Positions 57,182 to 64,000 of a stretch of 64,000 nucleotides of DNA are shown in pieces (the first letter of the stretch is position 1; every line of letters begins with the position of its first letter). A program made the position numbers and the translations under genes. The stretch covers positions 17,427,828-17,491,827 of the forward strand of contig CM023540.1 in the NCBI GenBank assembly GCA_013350335.1. Direction: 5' to 3'. A model generated the notes under the pieces. That model worked only from the letters and a program-made list of their open reading frames with translations, had not been told where the DNA came from and did no database searches. Source of the stretch: Chimonanthus salicifolius. Lineage: Eukaryota; Streptophyta; Magnoliopsida; Laurales; Calycanthaceae.

Positions 57182-58764
57182 TCTTAAAACAGACCCTAAG
57201 GATAAGGCTCTCCGTATACCAAGAAGTTCTGCCTCATTAGATTCTTTAGACCCCACAGATTCCGAAAAGACAACAATAATGGAACCCAAATGGTCCCGAA
57301 GAACGCTCCCATCCCAGCCGGACCCGGTTTACCTTTCGAGGCCCCATCAACATTAAAGTTAAACACACAACAAGCTGGAGGAGACCAGTTAACCTTCGTC
57401 CTTACTTTCCTCGGTCTATTATTGAAGCAACCCTCCCAAGTTTGGAATAAATCATTGGCTTTAATGTCCTTGAATTCCTTATTAGCATAGAGCCAACCAC
57501 ATAATCTCTACTTCGCCTTATGAGAGATACCATTAAAATCCGCATTCAACCCTTCGAAGACCCTTAAATTCCTTTCCTTCCAAATTGACCATACTACCAC
57601 GGAGGGAATCAAGTTCTAAGCAAGCTTCTTCCTATCTCTTAATCCAGATATGAGCAAGTACTCCATAACCCCTTCCAACGTTCCAGGACAAATCCAAGAT
57701 ACTCCCATAAGCTCCAAGAAAAAACTCCAAAGTCTCCACGTCACTGGGCATGTGACTAGGAGGTGATCGATAGATTCGTCCTCCAGCTCATATAGTGGGC
57801 ACTTAGCATCACCCTCCTCTAATAATAGACCGCATCTTCTAAGTTCCATTCTAGTCAAAATCTTCTTCTTCGTACAACACCAAGTAAACATTTGGACTCT
57901 AGGGGGAGCCAAGGATTTTCAGATAAGAGTCTTAGAGATCACCGGACCAATCAAGCTGTGGGAAACTGCCTCCACTAAGGATTTGACTGAAAAAAGACCA
58001 GACGAGTCTCCCATCCAAACAAGCTCATCATCACAGTGTAAGTCCATCGGAAAATCTTTCAACATCACTTTTAGATCATGTAAGCTTTCAACCTCAAAAC
58101 CTCTAAGGTCTCTCCTAAAATCAAAATGCCACAACCCCCCTTGATTGTTAGCACAGAATACATCTCCCACTAGAGCGTGCTTATTCCTGGAAGCTCTAAA
58201 TAATCTAGAGAATCTCTCTTTCAAGGGTGCAGCCTAGGTCTTGTAATGTAAGAATACTTGATGTCAATTTTCCTACCATGGGCACTAGATTCTTTGTGAT
58301 TACGAATTTCCGATGGCTGGTTTTTTATTATACAAAATTGTCATTGGATTTTCTACTTGTGCCTCCAGCTTACTAATGCATCTTATGAAACCAAACTACC
58401 TAACATGTACCTAAGAGAAAAGATATGTGTGGATTTTTACTTTTAATTCATATTTTTTTTATTTTTATTTTCTTATTTTCCTGCATTACCCAATATGCTA
58501 ATACACATTAGTTTCTTAAAAATAGTAAAAGTTTGGTATTGACATTTAATCCATGATTACACATGAGGACTCTAAAGTTAAAATAAGAATTTCTAAAATG
58601 AATTATTTTTACTAATGTCAAATTTAAATAATAAAGTCAAGATTTGGATGATGATTATTATGACAAATTTGTGCTGATGTTATTTTGTGCAGATACGAAA
58701 AGTGACATCCCATCTCGATGGATGGTTTTTGCCTGAAACAAATGACAATAGCTCGGGAGCTTAG
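38346..58764 (+). CDS. MATE/DETOXIFICATION (DTX) efflux carrier, copy 2
   Basis: This is a tandem paralogue of copy 1. Exons: 38346-38588, 43823-44364, 46877-46963, 47326-47382, 50802-51040, 52842-52960, 54538-54624, 58693-58764 (stop TAG). All introns are GT-AG; the spliced frame is uninterrupted and encodes 481 aa. Exons 2-8 have exactly the same lengths as in copy 1; exon 1 is one codon shorter. It keeps ETLCGQAFGAGQYHMMGIY, GGWCPETWKGFS, VRVSNELGRGN and GVAVGAGWQS, and a C-terminus of SHLDGWFLPETNDN type. Twelve membrane segments in two MatE halves are expected; an export role is inferred from the family and the substrate is unknown. Introns 1, 2, 4 and 7 are 2.5-5.2 kb because of transposon insertions. 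The leader TAGGCTGAAGTAGA is shared with copy 1. Confidence 0.93.
39501..39536 (+). repeat. (TTA)n microsatellite
   Basis: About eleven TTA/ATT units occur in MATE gene 2 intron 1. This is a simple repeat, likely length-variable. Confidence 0.9.
39925..40105. repeat. ATCGGCCGATA-rich repeat in MATE gene 2 intron 1
   Basis: It is packed with TATCGGCCG, GATAATGATATATATCGGCCG and GATACGATATGTATCGGCC, many of them palindromic, and opens with AGGGGTTAAAAAATCGATATC. It is related to the repeat at 10977-11245. Confidence 0.5.
40455..40795. repeat. ATCGGCC-rich dispersed repeat, second copy in intron 1
   Basis: GATATCGGCCAATATCTCACC, TATCGCCGATATCG and the closing TTTAAACCCCTGG reproduce, reversed, the order in 10977-11245 and 39925-40105. 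The two intron 1 copies are about 350 bp apart. Confidence 0.45.
40825..40966 (+). mobile_element. tRNA-derived SINE (family S2) with target duplication
   Basis: It begins TTCAACTAGTTGCCTCCCG (A-box region) and has GAGGTTGCGAGTTTAAGCC (B-box region), ATGGCCTAACC, GTGTGTCATAGGGGTAG and CCGTGAGAGTTTTGCG. It ends CACATG followed by a poly-A run. It is flanked by AAATATAG at 40817-40824 and 40967-40974. This is the best-bounded copy of family S2. Confidence 0.75.
41880..42420. other. GC-richer block of unknown origin in MATE gene 2 intron 1
   Basis: This stretch is clearly richer in G and C than its surroundings and is open in frames on both strands (the longest 179 codons on the minus strand from 42406). 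The conceptual proteins are low-complexity (Pro/Ser/Leu-rich or Arg/Gly-rich) with no recognisable domain. TCCACATCAATTATGCTCC at the right edge recalls LTR borders. Short direct repeats flank it (around 41640-41720 and 42590-42680, sharing ATGCTTATC-ACTTT), hinting at an inserted element. Confidence 0.35.
43022..43077. repeat. 28-bp tandem duplication
   Basis: Two adjacent copies of a unit beginning ATGTGGGTGAAATTTCATAT occur without an obvious mismatch. They lie in MATE gene 2 intron 1. Confidence 0.75.
43340..43740 (+). pseudogene. RTE-like LINE 3' relic in MATE gene 2 intron 1
   Basis: Broken frames read DDKMRET, then HICKRQ, then a GPVDR-type stretch, and finish in AATGATGATGATG. The order (KMRET--FEH--KR--, basic tail, GAT repeats) is that of the C-terminus and tail of plant RTE-type LINEs. 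It ends 80 bp before exon 2. Confidence 0.45.
44745..45130 (-). pseudogene. RTE-like LINE 3' relic in MATE gene 2 intron 2, reverse
   Basis: On the minus strand frames read VPIDEKWRETRL, WFGYI-KR, then a basic STRREIEMEK-like piece, DLKNPTSNRWD-type sequence, and a (GAT/GAC)n tail at 44760-44785. This is the clearest of three relics of the same LINE family in the window. Confidence 0.55.
46012..46728 (-). mobile_element. TRIM retrotransposon in MATE gene 2 intron 2, LTR split by a LINE
   Basis: LTR copy 2 is 46589-46728 (140 bp), beginning TGTTAGAAAACAATGACATG and ending GTCACTTCA. LTR copy 1 begins at 46012 with TGTTAGAAACTATGATATG, is interrupted at 46041 by a 371-bp LINE fragment, and resumes to 46529. 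The internal domain is only 59 bp (46530-46588). On the minus strand it starts TAGTATCAGAGC, an initiator-Met-tRNA primer site with one mismatch to the usual TGGTATCAGAGC. There is no coding capacity. Flanks TAATT / TAACC match at 3 of 5 positions. Confidence 0.75.
46041..46411 (+). mobile_element. 5'-truncated L1-type LINE nested in the TRIM LTR
   Basis: It is flanked by AACATTCT at 46033-46040 and 46412-46419 and ends in a poly-A run. The 5' part encodes SKCVADYFAKLGVLDQSS, the C-terminal end of a LINE RNase H domain, then a stop and a 3' UTR like that of the larger LINE at 56791-58228. It is a dead-on-arrival copy. Confidence 0.75.
47525..47720 (-). mobile_element. SINE-like element (family S3), reverse
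   Basis: A poly-T run leads into GACTAAGGTGTCCAAG, TCTTAGAGTATCCGA, TAACTCTATGGGGAGTGG, GAGAATCGAACTAAGGACTC (reverse B box) and CTTCCTGAGGCAGATTCTAG. It matches 52030-52220 in order. It lies in MATE gene 2 intron 4. Confidence 0.6.
48290..48460. repeat. Degenerate GATACGTATCA-type repeat
   Basis: It contains TTGATACGTATCAACTG, GTATATGGTATGTAACAGCTG and CATATCGGATTGTATCAATTG. It resembles a diverged relative of the ATCGGCC-rich repeats. No borders are identifiable. Confidence 0.3.
50152..50436 (-). other. Unexplained open frame in MATE gene 2 intron 4
   Basis: A 94-codon frame on the minus strand has near-normal coding-like composition (with FPRMIVFLEAFEKLLQGDD) in an otherwise AT-rich intron. 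I recognise no family. It may be a fragment of a captured gene or retroelement, or chance. It lies 365 bp before exon 5. Confidence 0.25.
51290..51660. mobile_element. Possible MITE with inverted ACCCACACACCAGTGTGC ends
   Basis: ATGATAACCCACACACCAGTG near 51303 pairs with GCACACCACTGTGTGGGTGA near 51618. The region between them has no coding potential. Target duplications were not resolved. It lies in MATE gene 2 intron 5. Confidence 0.4.
52030..52220 (-). mobile_element. SINE-like element (family S3), reverse
   Basis: A poly-T (52029-52048) is followed by GACTGAAGGTATCCAAGCAT, CTAATCCTTCAGGGCATG, AAGCTATGGGGAGTAG, GTGAGTCGAACACAAGACTC (reverse B box) and CACTTCCTGAGACGG. The poly-T on the left is the reversed poly-A tail. 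It shares the layout of the copy at 47525-47720. Confidence 0.6.
52578..52630. repeat. 20-bp tandem repeat, three units
   Basis: Units of GTCGATCCGACATGTTTT type occur three times with minor changes in MATE gene 2 intron 5, about 210 bp before exon 6. Confidence 0.65.
54838..54922 (+). mobile_element. SINE S1 3' fragment with poly-A
   Basis: GGCTTGTGGATGGTTTTGTG, GGGACTAGTCTCACCTCC, CAATACCCATTTTATCC and a poly-A run match the 3' half of the SINE at 2348-2527. It is a 5'-truncated copy in MATE gene 2 intron 7. Confidence 0.55.
55093..56427. mobile_element. Mutator-type element, 1.34 kb, in MATE gene 2 intron 7
   Basis: An exact 9-bp duplication ATTCTTTAA flanks it (55084-55092 and 56428-56436). 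Ends GGGCATTGATATTTACACGG and the reverse complement GGAATTTATATTTACACGGG are inverted. Pairing continues through CTTTTAAGATACACGGGAT and into opposing pyrimidine- and purine-rich tracts (55200-55320, 55880-56060 and 56245-56300). The middle (55320-55880) is GC-richer and open in several frames but shows no domain I recognise, so it may carry a captured host fragment. No transposase was seen. Confidence 0.82.
56566..56782. mobile_element. MITE of the GTTTGGATGAGGGG family, complete copy
   Basis: TGTGCGTTTGGATGAGGGGT at the left pairs with CCCTCATCCAAACGCAGCC at the right. Internal words GGGTGGATAATCAGGGG, TTTTCAAAAGTG and TTACCCTTACCTTTTAG are shared with 62568-62727 and 11270-11505. The right terminus lies inside the target duplication of the adjoining LINE, so the LINE inserted next to an existing MITE. 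Confidence 0.7.
56930..58224 (-). pseudogene. LINE ORF2 C-terminal remnant (zf-RVT and RNase H)
   Basis: Reading down the minus strand: 58224-57922 is open; a TGA at 57919-57921 falls where the family normally has Trp; then APPRVQMFTW, MELRRCGLLL and DHLLVTCPV mark the zf-RVT domain. A TAG at 57616-57618 precedes VVWSIWKERNLRVFEG. Around 57340 FNVDGASKGKPGPAG begins the RNase H domain, which is disrupted by a run of 30 C (57150-57179). SANGVADFFAKNGVDG-type sequence ends the domain near 57000. Several nonsense codons make it non-functional. Confidence 0.8.
57150..57179 (+). repeat. Homopolymer run of 30 C
   Basis: An uninterrupted C30 lies inside the LINE RNase H region. Its true length is likely variable or subject to sequencing error, and any frame across it is unreliable. 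Confidence 0.85.
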
Positions 58765-59620
58765 AGAAACAATGCAAGTTCATTGCATTTAGAGTCTGAA
58801 ATTTGTATTTTTGATGGATGATTCCATCAAATGATCAATTGGGAATGATTTCTATTTATGCATGACATGAGTAATCAATGCATTATCATTATAAGAATAC
58901 AGTAGAAGTGGTGAGACTAATACCGTAGATACATGAAATTACCTATATGTCTTGAGTATCAGATAAATACAGGAGGAATTGAACTTGAGCTTTATTCTAA
59001 TTTTAAAGGTTTAGATCAATTGAATTATATATCAACTAATTCAATTATATAAACATTCAATCTCATTTCATTAAATTACTTAAAAAAAAAACTCAAAATC
59101 AAGATTATCTTAAAGCAAATATCAAGAAAATGGCAAAAAATAATTTAAAATGGACAAATCTAAAGAAAAAGAAGGGTGGAATGAAAGCATATCTTTCACA
59201 CATTAAGAACTTGTTTTTAAACCTTTTTCTAAAGCCATCAAACTAAAACAACATCAATACAATACGACGGTCAAATGATGTGTATCAACCAATACCATAA
59301 TTATTCGGCCAATTTAATATATATTAACCAATATGTATTGAACCTAATCAAATCAAACACATTTTGTGACCTCAACTCTTAGCTCATTGTTAAGATGTGA
59401 ATTCGATTGAAGTCCCTCTAATTCAGCCAAGATGATGAAGTCAACCTCAATTCCAAGTCAAAGGTTTCAAGAAGTGTTGGAATTCCCAACTAAATTTGCA
59501 TATAGACAATTTTACGGTCATCAATCCTAAAATGTCCAACCTTAAATCTTATCAAGTGTGAATTCTGCTAGAAAGCCAAATAGAATGACCATTCAATTTT
59601 TTTTTTTTTTTAATATTTAC
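58765..59620. other. 3' flank of MATE gene 2, no gene
   Basis: The 3' UTR of MATE gene 2 should lie within the first few hundred bases. The remainder is AT-rich and includes weak ATTCGGCCAATTTAATATATAT-type words like the dispersed ATCGGCC repeats. No gene was seen. Confidence 0.45.
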
Positions 59621-61500
59621 TTTGTTAGATACACCCTTTGCCACTATAGATATGTGATGACTTGGAATATTATAATAAAAATTAGATTGACAGTGTTCTT
59701 TTAGTTTTTTGGATGAACAATTTTTTTAAACAACCATTTCAATCAATACGTAGTCTTATTCTTATATGGCTATATATACTTGCATTATATATGGTATCAA
59801 AGCCATGTTGTAAATGAAATTTAGAATTATTCTCTCTAATTCTTTATTTGCATTTTGGTGTTACTAAGGTTGAACAAGTTTCTTACACTTAATTATCAAT
59901 AGAGATTGTTTAAATCTAATTAAGGGACTTCAGTACTATTGGTTAGAGCCTCAACCCCTCTTTCGTTCTCTTTCTTTCCATCAATCTATCATGCCTTCTC
60001 CCATTCTGACCCTCTCTTACTTTCCATTGCAAGTCTTCCATGAACTCGCACCTATATACCATAGGGACATTGCCCTTATGCAGGATCCCATGCAAGAAGG
60101 CTATGTCATTGATAATCGATTTGTCAATCTCATGGGATTTCCTAAACGTTGAAAGAACTATTATTATGATGAAGACACATACACTTTCTACATATCAAAG
60201 GCAGATAGAGATATCCAGATTTGTATGATCATGATTATGTCCAACCCATATTTGCTCCTTACCAATGTCCAATATGAGGAATAAAATCTATTTTCTATTG
60301 AAGAAATCTACAAATGGGCTGCCTTTGTGTAAAACATTTTGTGAAACAGACCTATATGTTTTTTTTCAAGGATGAAAATGATGCAAATTACTTACCAGAT
60401 TCAGAAGAAAACTGTAAACAAGACAATTCATCTCAAGAATCGTTGAACGATGATCTGAAGCTTGCTTGTAGCTTTCCAAATCAAAGATGGAAATGTTCCA
60501 ATCTCAAATGCTCCATATCTGCAATATGATCACAATAGTAGATGCAAAAGGACTCTGAAATCTGAAATTAGTGAAGTCTTTGTTTATCCACTGTTCAAAA
60601 TAATGAAACCCAAAACCCTAGAACCTCGAAGAGCCTCAACTTCATCTCTTTAAGGCAGTTCTTCTCTGTCCCTTATCCATACCCATATCTTAGAAGAAGA
60701 AGCTACACAGTATTCATTTGGTAAAGTCAGATTCCCTTTTAACCAAAATGGAAGACTCGTATGTAGTCTCACATTTTGGTCTTTGTTACTACAGTCAGTC
60801 CGTCGATCTGAAGTAAGTATGGTCGTCCAAAGACATAGGATTGCTCAGTCTTCCTTTTGTTTTCATGAAAGATCTCAAAAAATGGTGAGAGGGGATATAA
60901 GTTTAACCAGAAGGGCATATGGATATTATTGTCAAACCACATGTCCACTATGAACTGGATGTCGAATATCTAACCATTATACTTCTATGTTCCAATTTAA
61001 TTGTTTTCTATGAATTTTGAAATTGTCTCAAAATAGTTGTCTCATTTATATTAGAGTAGCATAAAATGTATTGAAAATGGATGATATCAAATGAATTAGC
61101 CTTATATAGAGAGTTACTTAAAAAATATAAATCTTTCAAATGATACAATTAAAATGAGGCATAAGCAATGGGAAGACATCAAAGTATGTGAATTCCATGG
61201 GACCTTAAATCGTGATGGACGATTTGTTGTCCTCTCAAACTACACACTGTTGTTACAAGTATCGTACCTAGCCTCCATGGTTTATAGTATGAATTCAAAT
61301 CTTAGGTATATGAATACTTCCAAACTGGGTGTGTGCTACTATTGCATCAAGATGTATATTCAACTTGGTTTAGTCGACTATTTCTGGTTTAGGTTAAACT
61401 ATAGTATCTTTATCCCCCCCTTAGTTACATTGTCAATCTTGAACTGTTTTATCATTAATGGTTAGTGAAGTCTTGAAAATTTCTTAGAGATTTTCTAGTA
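59620..61500 (+). mobile_element. Possible decayed reverse-transcribing element, unclassified
   Basis: A TGTTAGATACACCC start near 59621 leads to TATATGG-CTATATATAC and then TGGTATCAAAGCC at 59789-59801, one base off the usual initiator-Met-tRNA primer site. Downstream, discontinuous open stretches (59991-60330, 60314-60529, 61154-61465) have non-random composition but no domain I can name. No matching 3' LTR was found. It could be an old LTR retrotransposon or another reverse-transcribing element, or chance. Confidence 0.3.
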
Positions 61501-61693
61501 GTACAGTAGTTTTTCTCTACCATCTAGAGTTTGAAAAAAAATAAAAAAGTGTCTTGCCTTCATTCTCACCTTGAATGCTAACATGCATCCCCTCAAAAAT
61601 CCAAATATCTTTTCACTATTTTCAAAAAATGACATAGAAGTAAGCCGAGCAACTCCAGCTAGTTTTGCTAATTAAAAGGCATGTCTATAAAAA

Positions 61694-61970
61694 GGGTAGC
61701 GATCCTCCCACCGGTATTTTGTGTAATCCAACATATGTTTTAGTGTATTGCCAATTTTACCCTTCATATGAACAATAAAATCGGACCCTTTTATAAACGG
61801 TAAAATTTCGGCTAGCCGATTTACTGTTCATGCGAATTTCAACGAGCCAATTTTACTATTCATGCGAAGGATTGGTGAGCCCATTTTACTTTTTTTACGA
61901 ATGGTAAAATTGACAATATACTAAAATCCGTGTCTGGTTAAACAAACCTCCCATGGGAGAATCGCTACCC
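61694..61970. mobile_element. Mutator-type MITE (GGGTAGCGAT family), complete copy
   Basis: An exact 9-bp duplication CTATAAAAA flanks it (61685-61693 and 61971-61979). Ends GGGTAGCGATCCTCCCACC and its inverse (...GGGAGAATCGCTACCC) pair, and pairing continues inwards (TTTAGTGTATTGCCAATTTTACC against GGTAAAATTGACAATATACT). Interior words ATTTACTGTTCATGCGAATT and ATGAACAATAAAATCGG repeat in both orientations. At 277 bp it is the best-preserved copy and defines the family. Confidence 0.92.
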
Positions 61971-62567
61971 CTATAAAAAACGTAGGCAATATGTGATGTG
62001 CCAACCATATAATGAATAAAACCATAATTTAAAAACTCGAAAAATAACTCGGCTATGTCGGTCTGAGTTAGACTCGATTTGATAGAATTTTAAATCAAAC
62101 GAGTCAATAAGCTCTCTTGAGTTTTTCTTAGCTGAGTCAAGATACTTAGTCTAGTTACTCAATTCAATAGGATTTTGAGTCGAGTTCAAATTTTAAAATA
62201 ATGATTTAAATTCAAATGGAATATATTAAAAATATATTAACATATATTAAAATATAAAAGATAATATGAATTCTTATCATCTCAATTGTTGAAATAAGAT
62301 AGCTTTGAAATTTTATTAAATCTCACACCAATTCCTGTACAATCTTCAAAAATGGGAAAGAGAAATTAGACGGTGATGTGAAAAAAAAGAATAAGAAAGA
62401 AAATTTATTAAAAAGGACCACTTACCATATAATAAACAAAAGTGCAGAAATAAAATTGATAGTAATTGAGAAATGAGTCAAATCACGTTGAATACAATAA
62501 GAAAAAAAAAATGGAGAAAAAGAAAAACGGCTGCAAACATCACCGAGCATAGAGACCATTGATGTTA

Positions 62568-62727
62568 GGCTGCGTTTCGATGGTTACCCTTGACTAAGAA
62601 TTATCTTAAATAATATGAATTTTTTTTAAAAAGTAAGGATTTTCAAAAGTGAGAGGTACGAGTTACCGAATAAAATTAATGAGGGGTAACACCCTCTTAC
62701 CCTTGCAACCCTCATCCAAACGCAGCC
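62568..62727. mobile_element. MITE of the GTTTGGATGAGGGG family, short copy
   Basis: Ends GGCTGCGTTTCGATGG and CCCTCATCCAAACGCAGCC are inverted, at 160 bp in total. It shares GATTTTCAAAAGTGAGAGG and ATGAGGGGTAACACCCTC-type sequence with the copy at 56566-56782. It is located about 260 bp upstream of the NLR start codon. Confidence 0.7.
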
Positions 62728-62983
62728 CAGTAAATGAGAGGGCTCTTGAACGATAATTAAGTAAATGTAATGGAGAGAGTTGTTAAAAGAAAAGAAAACA
62801 AAATTTTAAAAACTGTGGAAAAATTGGGCAACGTTAAAAAAAAAGAAAAAGAAACGACCAATCAATTCTCCCTCAAGTCAGTCCACCGTCTCTCCTCCGC
62901 CAATGTCCCCTTGGGTGTTTCTCTGCTTCGTTCTCCATCCATGCGCTCTTTCAGAGGCGTTGAAGCGAGAGAGAGATTCGGCC

Positions 62984-64000
62984 ATGGCAGATGCCCTTGT
63001 TTCCATGCTCTTGGAGAATCTCGAGTCCGTTCTCCAAACAGGCTTGAGGCTGGTTTCCGGTGCTGAAGATGATGTTGAATGGCTTCACAGCACCCTCACT
63101 GCCGTCCAAGCTCTCCTCACTGACGCCGAGTCACGGCAGTTCAAAGAAGAATCAGTGAGAGATTGGCTTGCCAAGCTCAAGGATGCTGCGTACGACGCCG
63201 ACGACATCTTAGACGAGTGCCGAACACTTCAACTCACTGAAGAAATCAACGCAATTGGTAACGATAATAAATATGATGATCATGGTATCATAAGCAAGGT
63301 ACGCGCCGCACCGTCTCAGTGTCTTTTGTTTTTCGCTCACTTAAGCACACGGTATCGTTTTGCTTCCAGAATAAGAGAGATTAGGGAAAGGCTGGATAGA
63401 ATTCAGGATGAGAAGGTCAAATACCAATTCATCTGTTGTGAACCCAACAGGGCTACGTCAAAATATGAATTCCGGAGAACCAGTTCTTTTGTCGAAGAAT
63501 CACAAGTAATTGGAAGGAATCAAGATAGGGATTTCATTATAAGCAAGCTGATAAGTGAGAGCAGCAGTGAAGAGGAGAGAATTAGTGTCATTTCTATAGT
63601 GGGAATTGGGGGATTAGGAAAGACATCTCTTGCTCATTTGGTCTACAATGATGACAGGGTAAAGAGGCATTTTAAGAAGAGTATGTGGGTGTGGGTGTCT
63701 GATGATTTTAATGTGACGGACCTCACCAAGAAGATTTTACAGGATTTAACTGGGACTGACATATACAACAACCTCTCAGAATTGAACACCTTGCAGAATA
63801 AACTTATTGAAGCATTACCCGAGGAGCAATTTCTGCTCGTCTTGGACGATGTGTGGAATGATGAGAGAACAAAATGGGAGATGTTGATGTTGCCCTTTAA
63901 GAGCAGTGCTGTGCATGGGAGTAAGGTTTTGGTGACCACTCGCATGAAGAAAGTTGCAAGTGAAGCAGATGCAACTCACATCTACCATCTTAGAGGTTTA
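62984..64000 (+). CDS. CC-NB-ARC (NLR) disease-resistance protein, 5' part
   Basis: The frame opens at the ATG in GCCATGGCAG and is uninterrupted for 339 codons to the window edge, so the 3' part (rest of NB-ARC, LRRs) is off the window. Residues 1 to about 130 form an Rx-type N-terminal coiled-coil domain (LTDAESRQFKEESVRDWL, LKDAAYDADDILDE). The NB-ARC domain follows: P-loop GIGGLGKTS at 207-215, VWVSDDFNV (RNBS-A, about 236-246), kinase-2 LLVLDDVW with D288, D289 and W291, and RNBS-B GSKVLVTTR at 312-320. The Trp after the kinase-2 aspartates and the absence of a TIR domain place it in the CNL class. Such proteins act in the cytoplasm as ATP/ADP-switch immune receptors; the recognised effector is unknown. 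No intron is seen so far. Confidence 0.95.
   Translation, partial: MADALVSMLLENLESVLQTGLRLVSGAEDDVEWLHSTLTAVQALLTDAESRQFKEESVRDWLAKLKDAAYDADDILDECRTLQLTEEINAIGNDNKYDDHGIISKVRAAPSQCLLFFAHLSTRYRFASRIREIRERLDRIQDEKVKYQFICCEPNRATSKYEFRRTSSFVEESQVIGRNQDRDFIISKLISESSSEEERISVISIVGIGGLGKTSLAHLVYNDDRVKRHFKKSMWVWVSDDFNVTDLTKKILQDLTGTDIYNNLSELNTLQNKLIEALPEEQFLLVLDDVWNDERTKWEMLMLPFKSSAVHGSKVLVTTRMKKVASEADATHIYHLRGL

Larger units (their letters stand above)
56791..58228 (-). mobile_element. 5'-truncated L1-type LINE with 14-bp target duplication
   Basis: GCAGCCTAGGTCTT flanks it at 56777-56790 and 58229-58242. On the minus strand it runs from coding sequence to a short poly-A (poly-T on + at 56791). It retains only the 3' end of ORF2: the reverse-transcriptase zinc-binding region, the RNase H domain and the 3' UTR. 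Loss of the endonuclease and reverse transcriptase core is typical 5' truncation. It lies in MATE gene 2 intron 7, antisense to the gene. Confidence 0.9.

Noticed and set aside
56955..57356. 133-codon + strand frame including a Pro run
   Set aside because: It is antisense to the LINE RNase H domain, and the Pro run is the C30 homopolymer.

Overview
The window is nuclear DNA of a flowering plant: AT-rich, intron-containing genes with GT-AG splice sites, and TRIM, Ty1-copia, L1/RTE-like LINE, hAT and Mutator-like transposons. No prokaryotic, organellar or CRISPR features were seen. I cannot name the species.

Three host protein genes can be supported, all on the + strand. Two are a tandem pair of MATE/DETOXIFICATION efflux carriers. 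Gene 1 has 8 exons between 10275 and 25520 (482 aa); gene 2 has 8 exons between 38346 and 58764 (481 aa). Seven of the eight exons have identical lengths in both copies (542, 87, 57, 239, 119, 87, 72 nt). Both reading frames are intact although the introns have filled with transposons, so the genes span about 15 and 20 kb for 1.45 kb of coding sequence. The third gene, from 62984 to the window edge, is the 5' part of a CC-NB-ARC (NLR) resistance gene.

Layout. 1-10 kb: intergenic, with a SINE, a 1.23-kb fold-back Mutator-like element (3426-4659) and a tandem TRIM array of four LTRs and three internal domains (5503-6652). 10.3-25.5 kb: MATE gene 1; intron 1 holds a 3.8-kb Ty1-copia element, intron 3 a hAT derivative, and intron 7 a MITE with a solo LTR nested inside it. 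25.5-38.3 kb: intergenic, with a solo LTR, a microsatellite-like tandem array, a hAT element with its 8-bp target duplication, a long MITE, and a complete 4,733-bp Mutator-like element (32215-36947). 38.3-58.8 kb: MATE gene 2; its introns hold SINEs, RTE-like LINE remnants, a TRIM with a LINE nested in one LTR (46012-46728), a 1.3-kb 9-bp-TSD element (55093-56427) and a 5'-truncated L1-type LINE (56791-58228). 58.8-64 kb: intergenic retroelement debris, two MITEs and the NLR gene.

The most striking object is the element at 32215-36947. It has exact 9-bp target duplications (TTGCTTTAA) and about 1.1-1.25-kb terminal inverted repeats packed with several dozen copies of the perfect palindrome ATTCATTCGAATGAAT and with GC-capped hairpins. 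Two convergent genes each start from a TATA box just inside a TIR, the layout of maize MuDR. The right-hand gene is a FAR1-type DNA-binding domain with an intact tiny first exon and intron, cut off before the transposase core. The left-hand gene resembles a plant transposon-associated protein and carries two frameshifts. A diverged relative sits at 3426-4659. The hairpin core TGAACAGTAA is also found in an unrelated-looking MITE family with 9-bp duplications, present in three copies.
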